From: Desulfovibrio sp. A2
Lineage (GTDB): Bacteria; Desulfobacterota; Desulfovibrionia; Desulfovibrionales; Desulfovibrionaceae
Assembly: GCF_000226255.1 (NCBI RefSeq)
Contig: NZ_AGFG01000006.1
Coordinates: forward strand, 1-18,924
Reading direction: 5' to 3'
DNA length: 18,924 nucleotides
This document shows positions 1 through 7,900 of this stretch, in pieces. Each line of letters begins with the position of its first letter. The first letter of the stretch is position 1. Under the pieces are notes generated by a model that saw only the letters and a program-made list of their open reading frames with translations, was not told the DNA's origin and searched no databases. A program made the position numbers and the translations under genes.

Positions 1-327
1 AAGGGCGGCCGCGTCGCCGCCGTTGTTGCCGCCGCCCATGAGCAGCAGCACGCGCAGCCCGGAAAAGGAGAAGGAGGCGGACGTGGCGGCAGACGGCGTG
101 CCCGGCGCGATTGGCGCGCCGGAATTCAATCTTGCCCCCGCTTCGGCCCGGCTGGCCAGTTCAGCGCGCAGCGCGTGCAGCGCCTCGCGGCTGGCGTTCT
201 CCATCAGCATTTCTTCGCGCAGGCCGAAGTCGGTGATGGCCGCACGGTCCCACCCGGCCATTTCTTCGGGGGCGGGCAGGTCAACGCAGGGCAGGCGCCA
301 GCGGTCAGGTCTGTCGGTGGGGGTCAT
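1..327 (-). CDS. nnrE: NAD(P)H-hydrate epimerase (YjeF N-terminal domain), 5' part, runs off the left edge
   Basis: The first 109 residues are visible. Residues about 22-46 read EEMAGWDRAAI...LMENAS and residues 98-106 read GGGNNGGDA. Both are hallmarks of the YjeF N-terminal fold, which re-epimerises damaged (hydrated) NADH and NADPH. In many bacteria this domain is fused to the ADP-dependent dehydratase NnrD; whether that holds here cannot be seen. The start is the ATG at 327, six bases after AGGAG on the minus strand. Between the two motifs lies an Ala/Ser/Pro-rich stretch (about residues 60-88), longer than I expect for the family, and the usual NNGGDG is NNGGDA. It lies 84 bases downstream of acpS on the same strand, a common bacterial neighbour pair, and is probably co-transcribed with it. 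Family assignment is firm; the bifunctional product is inference. Confidence 0.85.
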   Translation of the reverse strand, partial: MTPTDRPDRWRLPCVDLPAPEEMAGWDRAAITDFGLREEMLMENASREALHALRAELASRAEAGARLNSGAPIAPGTPSAATSASFSFSGLRVLLLMGGGNNGGDAAAL

Positions 328-411
328 GGAAGGCTCCTGTGCAGGTCTGGATACCGTCAGCCCCTTGGTCGTTTTCTGGGGGATTTTTCCCGGAAAGCCT
401 TCATGCATCCG

Positions 412-792
412 TTACGGCGCATGTCGTTCCAGCACCACCACGGCGGCGGCGGTGTCGCGGCCGTGGGTAAGGGAGACATGGGCGGCGGTGGCCCCCAGCG
501 TGGCGAGGCGGTCCGCCGCCTTGCCGTGCAGCACCAACTGGGGCTGGCCGGTGGGCAGGGGGCGCACCTCGATGTCGCGCGGGCCGATGCCCTGCGAAAA
601 GCCGGTGCCCAGCGCCTTGACGGTGGCCTCCTTGGCGGCGAAGCGCGCGGCCAGAAAGGCCACGGGCGAGGGCGGCAGGCAGGCCAGTTCGGCGGGGTGC
701 AGCACCCGCGCGGCAAAGCGCTGGCCGTGACGTTCCCAGGCTTTGGCGATGCGCGAAATCTCCGCGATGTCGATGCCGAGCCCTACGATCAT
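412..792 (-). CDS. acpS: Holo-[acyl-carrier-protein] synthase AcpS
   Basis: This 126-residue protein has the family's usual size. AcpS moves 4'-phosphopantetheine from coenzyme A to a serine of acyl carrier protein, which is needed for fatty acid synthesis in the cytoplasm. Residues 3-13 read [11 protein letters not shown], with the metal-binding Asp at 8. Residues 51-63 read [13 protein letters not shown], with the second metal ligand Glu55 and the conserved Lys54 and Lys59. The C-terminus holds the [13 protein letters not shown] block. The ATG at 792 is chosen because the protein then begins right at the conserved motif and GGGGAG lies about five bases upstream; a longer reading frame continues upstream but adds unrelated sequence overlapping pdxJ. 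It sits 85 bases after pdxJ and 84 before the nnrE-like gene, all on the minus strand. The pdxJ-acpS order is also known from Escherichia coli. Confidence 0.95.
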   Translation of the reverse strand: MIVGLGIDIAEISRIAKAWERHGQRFAARVLHPAELACLPPSPVAFLAARFAAKEATVKALGTGFSQGIGPRDIEVRPLPTGQPQLVLHGKAADRLATLGATAAHVSLTHGRDTAAAVVVLERHAP

Positions 793-877
793 GCGGTCTC
801 CCCGGCGCGTTCCGGCGGGCGCATCCCCTGCGGATCGTCCGTCTCGCTGCCCGTCTCGCTGACCATCTGGGTGCCCA

Positions 878-1603
878 TCAGGCGGGAAACCGGGCGATGA
901 TGGCCGCCATGTCGGCCACGGCGCGCTCGAACCCGGTGAATACCGCGCGGGCAACGATGGAATGCCCGATGGAGAATTCACTGATGCCCGGCACCTCGGC
1001 GAACTCGTAAATGTTGTCGTAGTTCAGGCCGTGGCCGAGGTTCACGCCAAGCCCCAGAGACCGGGCAAGGCCGATGGCCCGGACGATCTTGTCGCGTTCG
1101 GCGCGCTGCGCGGCGCGGGTGGGGGCGTCGGCGAAGTGGCCGGTGTGCAGTTCGATGTACGGGCAGCCCACGGCGGCGGCGGCGCGCACCTGGGCCTCGT
1201 CCGCCTCTATGAACAGGCTGGACAGGATGCCCCGCGCATGGATGGGGGCCAGGTATTCCTTCAGGAATGCCTCGCGCCCGGCAACGGCCAGGCCGCCCTC
1301 GGTGGTCAGTTCCTCCCGCTTTTCGGGCACCAGGCAGACCATGTACGGGTTGCGGGCCAGGGCAATGGCCTGCATTTCACCTGTGGCGGCCATTTCCAGG
1401 TGCAGGCGGGTCTTCAGGGTGCGGGCCATCAGTTCCACGTCGTGGTCCTGGATGTGGCGGCGGTCTTCGCGCAGGTGCACGATGATGCCGCGCGCTCCCG
1501 CCAGTTCCGCCATGTGGGCGGCGGTGAGCGGGTCCGGCTCCTTGCCGAGGCGCTGCTGGCGCAGGGTGGCGACGTGGTCCACGTTGACGACGAGAACGGG
1601 CAT
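878..1603 (-). CDS. pdxJ: Pyridoxine 5'-phosphate synthase PdxJ
   Basis: The 241-residue product matches the usual length of PdxJ. The enzyme condenses 1-deoxyxylulose 5-phosphate with 3-amino-1-hydroxyacetone phosphate to give pyridoxine 5'-phosphate, the last ring-forming step of DXP-dependent vitamin B6 synthesis. Visible motifs are [11 protein letters not shown] (residues 6-16), [11 protein letters not shown] (41-51), HLEMA (68-72) and [11 protein letters not shown] (187-197). His43, Glu70 and His191 correspond to the catalytic residues known in the E. coli enzyme. The start is the ATG at 1603, with AAGGAG six bases upstream; the open frame extends about 57 codons further but with Pro/Ala-rich sequence unrelated to the family. 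It is the first gene of a leftward group with acpS and the nnrE-like gene, divergent from ugd. Confidence 0.97.
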   Translation of the reverse strand: MPVLVVNVDHVATLRQQRLGKEPDPLTAAHMAELAGARGIIVHLREDRRHIQDHDVELMARTLKTRLHLEMAATGEMQAIALARNPYMVCLVPEKREELTTEGGLAVAGREAFLKEYLAPIHARGILSSLFIEADEAQVRAAAAVGCPYIELHTGHFADAPTRAAQRAERDKIVRAIGLARSLGLGVNLGHGLNYDNIYEFAEVPGISEFSIGHSIVARAVFTGFERAVADMAAIIARFPA

Positions 1604-1639
1604 GGCGGCTCCTTGGGGTGAACATACCGAACGTGCCGG

Positions 1640-1669
1640 ATTTTCACACCCCGGCGGGCGCGAAGTCAA
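1640..1669 (-). promoter_or_regulatory. Candidate sigma-70 promoter for pdxJ-acpS
   Basis: Read on the minus strand, TTGACT (1669-1664, five of six matches to TTGACA) is followed after 18 bases by GAAAAT (1645-1640, four of six to TATAAT). Transcription would start near 1633, giving a leader of about 30 bases ahead of the pdxJ ATG. The match is by eye only, and the -10 is imperfect. Confidence 0.4.
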
Positions 1670-1818
1670 GGGCGCAACGTCTGATGCACCATGCGGGGTG
1701 GGCGTCTGGGGCGCGGGGTGGGGCGCGGCGTCCAGGGCAGGGTTGCTTCGGGGAAGTGACCGGGGCGCGGGCACGCGTCGTTCTGCGCCACCATCTATTA
1801 TGGGTGGAGCGGCACTTG

Positions 1819-1842
1819 CCCCTCCGTTGACGAACGGCGGGG
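1819..1842. repeat. GC-rich hairpin in the pdxJ-ugd intergenic region
   Basis: CCCC-T-CCGTT, loop GACG, AACGG-C-GGGG: a 10-position stem with one T/C mismatch and a four-base loop. There is no T-run on either side, so it does not look like a standard terminator. It lies about 115 bases upstream of the ugd start and could be an operator or a leader RNA structure; its role is unknown. Confidence 0.5.
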
Positions 1843-1954
1843 GGGCGATGTAGGGCAGGGTGCGTATATCCGCTGGCCGTTCGACATATCATGGTCAGTG
1901 ACCGCGTATTTTCCGAACATCCGCATATCCTGCACGAAACATAACGAGGATACC

Positions 1955-3292
1955 ATGAACGTCTGCATCGTCGGCACCGGCTACGTCGGCCTGGTCAGCG
2001 CTGCCTGCTTCGCCGAAATGGGCAACAATGTCTGCTGCGTGGACGTGAACCCCGCCGTGGTGGAAACCCTTACCGCCGGCAAGGTGCACATCTACGAACC
2101 GGGCCTTGAAGACCTGGTGCGCCGCAACCACGCCGAAGGCCGCCTGGTGTTCACCACCAGCCTGGAGCAGGGCCTTGCGCGCGCCCAGTTCGTGTTCATC
2201 ACCGTGGGCACCCCCTCGCGCGACGACGGTTCGTGCGACCTTTCCTACGTGGACCAAGTGGCCCGCGAGATCGGCCGCCTGATGCACCGCCCGCTCATCG
2301 TGGTGGACAAGTCCACCGTGCCCGTGGGCACGGCCGACCGGGTACGCGGACTGATCCGCGAGGAACTGGCCGCGCGCGGCGCGGACATCGCCTTCGACGT
2401 GGTGTCCAACCCCGAGTTTCTCAAGGAAGGCGACGCGGTGAGCGACTTCATGAAGCCGGACCGCGTGGTCGTCGGCACGGAAGACGAGCGCTCGGCCGAG
2501 TATCTGCGCCAGCTGTACGCGCCTTTCGCCCGCAGCCGCGACAAGCTCATCGTCATGGGTACCCGCAGCGCGGAAATGACCAAGTACGCCGCCAATTGCA
2601 TGCTGGCCACCAAGATTTCGTTCATCAACGAAATCGCGGGCATCTGCGAACAGGTGGGGGCCGACGTGCGTGAGGTGCGCATCGGCATCGGCTCGGACCA
2701 GCGCATCGGCTACCACTTCATCTACCCCGGCGTGGGCTACGGCGGTTCGTGCTTTCCCAAGGACGTCAAGGCGCTGATCCACACCGCCCGCGAGGCCGGG
2801 GCCGTGCCTCAACTGCTGGACGCGGTGGAGGACGTCAACGCCCGCCAGAAGGTGTCCATGGCCCGGCGCGTGCGCGACTACTTCGCGCCGCAGGGCGGGG
2901 TCGCGGGCAAGACGCTGGCCCTGTGGGGCCTGGCCTTCAAGGCCAACACCGACGACATGCGCGAGGCGGCGGCCCTGTCCATCATCAAGGACCTGACCGA
3001 CCACGGCATGCGCGTGCGGGCCTTCGACCCGGTGGCATCCGAGAACGCCGCTAAGCTCATCGGCGACAACCCGCTGGTGGAGATCGTTTCCGAACAGTAC
3101 GAAGCCTGCCGGGGCGCGCAGGCGCTGCTGGTGGTCACCGAGTGGAACCAGTTCCGCAACCCCGACTTCGAGCGGGTGAAGGACCTGCTGACCGCGCCGG
3201 TGCTGTTCGACGGCCGCAACCTGTACTCGCCCGCGTTCATGGGCGAGCAGGGCTTCGCCTACTTCTGCGTGGGCCGTTCCGCCAGCCTGTAG
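1955..3292 (+). CDS. ugd: UDP-glucose 6-dehydrogenase
   Basis: The 445-residue protein has the usual bacterial length. It oxidises UDP-glucose to UDP-glucuronate with two NAD+, supplying precursor for exopolysaccharide, capsule or lipopolysaccharide. Residues 1-12 read MNVCIVGTGYVG, the Rossmann GxGxxG nucleotide fold. Residues 152-159 read NPEFLKEG, part of the substrate site. Residues 264-270 read GGSCFPK, with the catalytic cysteine at 266. The C-terminal block has GLAFKANTDDMREA. The ATG at 1955 is chosen because the Rossmann motif begins at once and GAGG lies a few bases upstream. An earlier in-frame ATG would add 19 residues (MTAYFPNIRISCTKHNEDT) not seen in the family. It stands alone, divergent from pdxJ, and is closed by a strong terminator. 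No glycosyltransferase or polysaccharide gene is beside it, so its product pathway is not shown. Confidence 0.97.
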   Translation: MNVCIVGTGYVGLVSAACFAEMGNNVCCVDVNPAVVETLTAGKVHIYEPGLEDLVRRNHAEGRLVFTTSLEQGLARAQFVFITVGTPSRDDGSCDLSYVDQVAREIGRLMHRPLIVVDKSTVPVGTADRVRGLIREELAARGADIAFDVVSNPEFLKEGDAVSDFMKPDRVVVGTEDERSAEYLRQLYAPFARSRDKLIVMGTRSAEMTKYAANCMLATKISFINEIAGICEQVGADVREVRIGIGSDQRIGYHFIYPGVGYGGSCFPKDVKALIHTAREAGAVPQLLDAVEDVNARQKVSMARRVRDYFAPQGGVAGKTLALWGLAFKANTDDMREAAALSIIKDLTDHGMRVRAFDPVASENAAKLIGDNPLVEIVSEQYEACRGAQALLVVTEWNQFRNPDFERVKDLLTAPVLFDGRNLYSPAFMGEQGFAYFCVGRSASL

Positions 3293-3314
3293 CCCGCTGT
3301 AACCGCTGCATCGG

Positions 3315-3350
3315 GCCCCCGCCGGAAGTTTTCCGGCGGGGGCTTCGTTG
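3315..3350 (+). terminator. Rho-independent terminator of ugd
   Basis: A 13-base-pair perfect stem (GCCCCCGCCGGAA at 3315-3327 with its complement at 3331-3343), a three-base loop GTT, then TTCGTTGT. It begins 22 bases after the ugd stop. The T-tract is interrupted, but stem strength and position support termination. Confidence 0.85.
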
Positions 3351-3364
3351 TCGCCCGGGCCCAG

Positions 3365-3415
3365 GCGCGTGAAAAGGGCCGCACCCCTGTCAGGGGTGCG
3401 GCCCTTTTCACGCGC
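3365..3415. terminator. Long palindrome acting as a bidirectional terminator between convergent genes
   Basis: Bases 3365-3389 and 3391-3415 are perfect reverse complements (25 bases each) around a single central T. In RNA this gives about 24 pairs with a GTC loop. The inner part is AAAA-GGGCCGCACCCC...GGGGTGCGGCCC-TTTT, so a T-run follows the GC stem whichever strand is transcribed. It lies between ugd (plus) and the small minus-strand gene ending at 3489, right where a shared terminator is expected. Confidence 0.88.
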
Positions 3416-3488
3416 TACCGCGTCGGCCTCATTGCGCGCGCCTGTCGAGCGCATCATCCGGGCGGTGGCCCGAAGCCCCGTCCGTCCT

Positions 3489-3713
3489 TTACGGGCGACG
3501 GTCGAGGCTGCGTCTACAGGAGCGCAACTGCAACTCCTGCAAGATCAGTCGTTCATACTCCACCGAGTGCTCCGGCTGCACGTTGAAGTCTTCTTCAAGG
3601 AATTTTTCGAGGAACTGGGTCTCCTCCCAGAAATCCAGCAACTCCTCATCACCGAGGGCCTTTATTTGCAGGGCGAGGGGCAGGTCGTCGGGGAAGGGGA
3701 ACATATGCGCCAT
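3489..3713 (-). CDS. Small acidic protein of unknown function
   Basis: A 74-residue protein that I do not recognise. It begins MAHMFPFPDDLPLAL and has an acidic central part (GDEELLDFWEETQFLEKFLEED) and a basic tail (RSCRRSLDRRP). It has no signal peptide, membrane segment or cysteine cluster; the acidic middle is likely helical. The start is the ATG at 3713, about nine bases after GGAGGA. The ATG at 3722 directly abuts that ribosome site and is too close, and the ATG at 3704 is a weaker alternative. The open frame continues upstream with Arg/Pro-rich sequence typical of non-coding GC-rich DNA, whereas the residues from 3713 on are compositionally normal, which supports a real gene. It converges on ugd and shares the palindromic terminator. 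It is divergent from cheW, but no functional link is shown. Confidence 0.65.
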   Translation of the reverse strand: MAHMFPFPDDLPLALQIKALGDEELLDFWEETQFLEKFLEEDFNVQPEHSVEYERLILQELQLRSCRRSLDRRP

Positions 3714-4175
3714 CGGCAGCATTCCTCCGCATCGGTGGACGTTGTGGTGCCGGGGCGGTCGCCGGGCCGGCCGCCTGCCTCTCCCGGACGCTTCCTGAAC
3801 GGCTCCTGGGCGTTTCACGCCGATTCCGGACAGGTTCGCATCCGCGCATGGCCCGGGGGCCTTTCGCCGCGCCGCAAGATGATGCGGACGTGCCACCGGT
3901 GCATCCCCGGCGGACTGCGCGAAAACGCGCGGCCACCGCGCGGATGACGCGCCGGTACACGGGCAGACGAACTGGCAATGGGCTGTGCAGCCACCTTTTA
4001 CGCCACGGCGGTGTGATTATCAAGCCCCGTAGCCGGAAAGCGGCCCAATGACAGGAACATGCCACGGGCACGTCACTTGCCTTGAAGGATGATTCCGCAT
4101 AGAATCCTGAATGCGGTCGCGGCGTTCGTCGCCCGGACTGCCGCAACTGTCGCTACCCGCACCAAGGAGTTGGTC
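3714..4175. other. Intergenic region between the small acidic protein gene and cheW
   Basis: About 460 bases with divergent genes on either side. The cheW side carries the sigma-54-like promoter at 4067-4080 and an AT-richer stretch near 4010-4020. On the other side I found no convincing promoter for the small gene. The frames that cross this stretch are Arg/Pro-rich and lack ribosome sites; no RNA gene was recognised. Confidence 0.5.
4066..4081 (+). promoter_or_regulatory. Candidate sigma-54 (RpoN) promoter for cheW
   Basis: GGGCACGTCACTTGCC matches the known consensus TGGCACG-N4-TTGCW at all core positions. The -24 GG (4067-4068) and -12 GC (4079-4080) have the required ten-base separation. 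Only the first T (G here) and the final W (C here) differ. Transcription would start near 4092, about 84 bases before the cheW ATG. I did not identify an activator binding site upstream. Confidence 0.65.
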
Positions 4176-4652
4176 ATGGATGCAACGCAGAAGAAGCAGG
4201 ACGATGAACTGCTGCAACTCGTCACGTTCAGCATCGGCGACGAGGAATTCGGGGTGGACATCCTGAAGGTGCAGGAAATCATCCGCACCATGGAGATCAC
4301 CAAGGTTCCCCGCGCGCCGGAATTCGTCGAGGGCGTCATCAACCTGCGCGGCAAGGTCATTCCCATCATCGACCTGCGCCGCAGATTCGGGCTCGACTCC
4401 AAGAGCCACGACAAGCATACCCGCATCATCGTCATCGAGATCAACAACATGATTGTCGGGTTCGTGGTGGATTCCGTCTCCGAGGTGCTGCGCATTCCCG
4501 CCAGCACGGTCGAGCCGCCGCCGCCCGTGGTCGCCGGGCTTGAGTCGGAGTACATCAGCGGCGTGGGCAAGCTGCAGGATCGACTGTTGATCCTGCTCGA
4601 CCTCGACAAGCTGCTGTCCAACGACGACATGAGCATCCTGGGCCACATCTAG
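4176..4652 (+). CDS. cheW: Chemotaxis coupling protein CheW
   Basis: The 158-residue protein is a single CheW domain of normal length. CheW bridges chemoreceptors and the kinase CheA in the cytoplasmic signalling array. Residues 16-45 (VTFSIGDEEFGVDIL then EIIRTMEITKVP) and 53-72 (GVINLRGKVIPIIDLRRRFG) carry the typical wording; Arg58 of NLRG matches a residue known to matter for receptor and kinase binding. IIVIEINNMIVGFVVDSVSEVLRI (84-107) and the C-terminal LDLDKLL complete the fold. The ATG at 4176 has AAGGAG six bases upstream. An in-frame ATG at 4089 would start before the predicted transcript of the sigma-54-like promoter, so it is rejected. No cheA, receptor or flagellar gene lies in view, so it may be an orphan or one of several CheW copies. 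Confidence 0.96.
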   Translation: MDATQKKQDDELLQLVTFSIGDEEFGVDILKVQEIIRTMEITKVPRAPEFVEGVINLRGKVIPIIDLRRRFGLDSKSHDKHTRIIVIEINNMIVGFVVDSVSEVLRIPASTVEPPPPVVAGLESEYISGVGKLQDRLLILLDLDKLLSNDDMSILGHI

Positions 4653-4996
4653 GCATTTCCTTCGTTTTCGCTCGCGCCCCGGTGGTTTCGGCCATCGGGG
4701 CGTTGCGCGTTTGGCAGCCCGTATCCGGCGGCATGGGCGCGCCGTTTCGCGTGGCTGTGTACTCCGGGCGGAGCGCAGGCCGCCCCCGTCCGGCATTCCC
4801 GTCCCCCGTGCGCCCATTGCGCGCCGGGGGCGAACCGGGTAAGGTCCCGCCCTGCGCGCGGCATGCGCCGCACGCGCCACAAGGAATCCATGCCGCCTTC
4901 CCCCATGCCGCCAATCGTCGGTAACAGGGCGAAGCGGCCTTTTGCCGTTCACCCCCGCGCCATGGCCGCCGCCCGCGCGGGGGGCACGGAGGCACC
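4653..4996. other. Intergenic region between cheW and mfd
   Basis: About 340 bases, very GC-rich. Apart from the stem-loop at 4675-4702 I see no gene, RNA or repeat. It must hold the mfd promoter unless cheW reads through, but no clear -35/-10 pair stands out. Confidence 0.5.
4675..4712 (+). terminator. Probable terminator of cheW
   Basis: An 11-pair stem (4675-4685 with 4692-4702, one G-T pair) and the loop TTTCGG, starting 22 bases after the cheW stop. The following bases TTGCGCGTTT form only a poor T-tract, so strength is uncertain. Confidence 0.5.
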
Positions 4997-7900
4997 GTGA
5001 ATTTCGAGCAACTGACCTTGCGCCTGGCCGCGTCCGGGCTTTCCGTCCCCGCCGCCGCGGGCGCGCACGCCGTCCCGGCGGGCGAGCCCTGCCGCATCGA
5101 GGTGGCCCGCAGCGGCATGGGCGGGGCTGCCCGCCTTGCCCTGGCCCTGATGCACGCCGGGCGCGACGTGGTCATGGTGGTGCGCGACGCCGCCGAACTG
5201 GCCGAGGCCCGCGCCCTGACCACCCTGTTCTCTCCGGATCTCTCCGGCGCGGACCCGGCCGTGACCCAGGCCCGCTGGGACGCCCAGTGGATCGTCTTTC
5301 CGCAGCACCCGGCGGGCACGCGCGGCCGCGCCGCCTGGGCAGCGCGCATGGCCAGCCTGTACGCCCTGAGCCGCCGCGAGCACCCGCGCGGCGTCATCGT
5401 CTCGGTGGACAACCTGCTGCCCAAGCTGCCGCCGGTGGATATCTTCGAACGTCACGAACTGCGCCTTGCCCGTGGCGAGGACATGTCGCCGGAACTGGTG
5501 CTGGATCAGGCCATCGACTGGGGCTTCGAGCGGGCCCAGATGGTCAGCCGCCCCGGCGAGGCGGCCCGGCGCGGCGACATCCTGGACATTTTTCCCCCCG
5601 GCTACGAAAAGCCGCTGCGCCTGGAATTCTTCGGCGACACGCTGGAGGACATCCGGCTGTTCGACGCCACCAGCCAGCGCTCGCTGGCCAGCCTGGAGGA
5701 ATTCCGCCTGCTGCCCGTGGCCCCGGTGGTGGGCAGCCGCGACTACCGCGACGCCGCGGCCCGCCGCTGGAAGCTGCTGCGCAAGGAGGGCGTCATCGAC
5801 GGCGAGCAGGCCGCCGCCCTGGCCCGCATGGCCGATGGCGAAGTGACCGGCCTGCTGCCCGGCGCGTGGTACGAGAACGCCACCTGGATGGAAGACTGGC
5901 TGCCGCGCGACGCCGTGTGGCTGCTGCCCGACCGGGCGGACCTGGCCGCCGCGCTGGAGGCGGCGCGCGCCAACTGGGAGGCGCACCTCGACAGGCAGTA
6001 CGACGAGCACCGCCTGCGCCAGCCGCGCGCGCTGGTGCTGCGCGACGCCGACGAGGCCGAGGCCGCCTGGCGTGGCCGGGCCGTGGCCCACTTCGAACGG
6101 CTGGTCATGGGGATGGAGCGTACTGGCGTGGACCTGCCGGAACGGCGGCTGCACGCCTTTCGCGACCTGTTCCCCACCCCCGGCGACGACGACAGGCCGT
6201 GGCAGCGGCTGGTGACGGCCCTGCGCCAGTGGACCGCCGAACGGCGGCAGGTGGTGCTCTGCTTCGCCAGCGACCGCAGCCGCCGCAAATTCCTGAAGCT
6301 GGCCGAACAGGACGGCGTGCGCCCGGCCCTGCGCTATTCTCCGGCCGACCGGGGCCTGTACGCGCTTGTGGCCCCGTTCCGCGCGGGCATCGACCTTGCG
6401 TGGGACAACGTGCTGGTCATCGGCGAGGACGTGCTGCAACCCAAGGCCGACCGCCAGCCCCGGGTGCCCACCGGGGCCTTCCTGGGGCTCGACCGCTACG
6501 ACGACCTTTCGCCCGGGGATCTTCTGGTGCACCGCGACTACGGGGTGGGGCGTTTTGGTGGGCTGCACCGCATGGACCTTGGCGGGGTGGCCAACGACTT
6601 CCTGCTGCTGGAATACGCGGGCGAGGACAGGCTCTACCTCCCTGTTGACCGCCTGTCGCTCATCCAGCGGTTCAAGGGCGGCGGTGACGATGCCGCGCCC
6701 GCGCTGGACAAGCTGGGCGGTTCCGGCTGGCGGGCCAGCAAGGAGAAGGCCCGCAAGGCCATTGAGAAGATCGCCGCCGACCTGGTGGAGATGTACGCCT
6801 ACCGCAAGGTGGCCAAGGGCTATCGCTATGGCCCGCTGGGTGAGCTGTACCGCGAGTTCGAGGCGTCCTTCGGCTTCGAGGAAACGCCCGACCAGGCCCG
6901 GGCCATCCAGGACGTGCTGGATGACATGGAAAAGCCGGAACCCATGGACCGCCTGGTGTGCGGCGACGTGGGCTTCGGCAAGACGGAGGTGGCCCTGCGC
7001 GCGGCCTTCCGCGCCGCCGCCGAAGGCCGCCAGGTGGCTCTGCTGTGCCCCACCACGGTGCTGGCCGAGCAGCACTACCAGACCTTTCGCAGCCGCTTGT
7101 CCGGGTTCCCGGTCAACGTGGGCATGCTGAGCCGCTTTGTGCCGCGCCAGAAGCAGAAGGACGTGCTGCAAGCCGCCGCGCGCGGGCAGATCGACATCCT
7201 CATCGGCACCCACCGTCTACTCTCCGACGACGTGCAACTGCCCAACCTGGGCCTGCTGGTGCTGGACGAGGAGCAGCGCTTTGGCGTGCGCCACAAGGAA
7301 AAGCTGAAGAAGTTCCGCAAGAACGTGGACGCCCTTACCCTGACCGCCACGCCCATTCCGCGCACCCTGCAACTGTCCATGTCGGGCATTCGCGAGCTGT
7401 CGGTCATCGAGACCGCCCCGCCGGAACGCAAGCCCGTGGCCACCGCGCTCATCGAGCGCGACGCCAACGCCCTGCGCCAGATCCTGGAGCGCGAGATCGC
7501 CCGCGAGGGGCAGGTGTTCTGGGTGCACAACCGGGTGCAGGGGCTGGAGCGGGTGGCGGAATTCGTGCGCGGGCTGGTGCCCACGGCGCGGGTGGGCATG
7601 GCCCACGGCCAGATGGGCGAGCGCGAGCTGGAAGACACCATGCACAAGTTCTGGCACGGTGAACTCGATGTGCTGGTGTGCACGGCCATCGTCGAATCGG
7701 GCCTGGATTTTCCGCGCGCCAACACGCTCATCGTGGACCAGGCCCAGATGTTCGGCCTTGGCCAGTTGTATCAGTTGCGCGGCCGCGTGGGCCGGTCGGA
7801 CCGGCAGGCCTACGCCGTGTTCGTGGTGTCCGACGCCGAACGCCTGCCCGAGCAGGCCCGCCAGCGCATGCGTATCATCCTTGAGCTGGACTACCTGGGC

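Larger units (their letters stand above)
1604..1954. other. Intergenic region between divergent pdxJ and ugd
   Basis: About 350 bases without a credible gene. The pdxJ side holds the candidate promoter at 1640-1669. The middle holds a hairpin at 1819-1842 and a weaker inverted repeat, CCACC...GGTGG, around 1783-1808. The ugd side (about 1860-1954) is more AT-rich and probably carries the ugd promoter, but I could not pick a convincing -35/-10 pair there. Open frames crossing this stretch are Pro/Arg/Ala-rich artefacts of high GC. Confidence 0.6.

Noticed and set aside
1895..3457. A 520-codon minus-strand frame opposite ugd
   Set aside because: Shadow of ugd; no family wording and no ribosome site, and it runs through both terminators.
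3348..3947. A 199-codon plus-strand frame through the palindrome and the small acidic gene
   Set aside because: It contains the bidirectional terminator and is antisense to a better-supported small gene with a ribosome site.
4020..4952. A 310-codon minus-strand frame across cheW and the next gap
   Set aside because: Antisense to a clear CheW and covers its promoter; no recognisable domain.
4949..7213. A 754-codon minus-strand frame opposite mfd
   Set aside because: Shadow of mfd with typical antisense composition; mfd motifs on the plus strand are complete.
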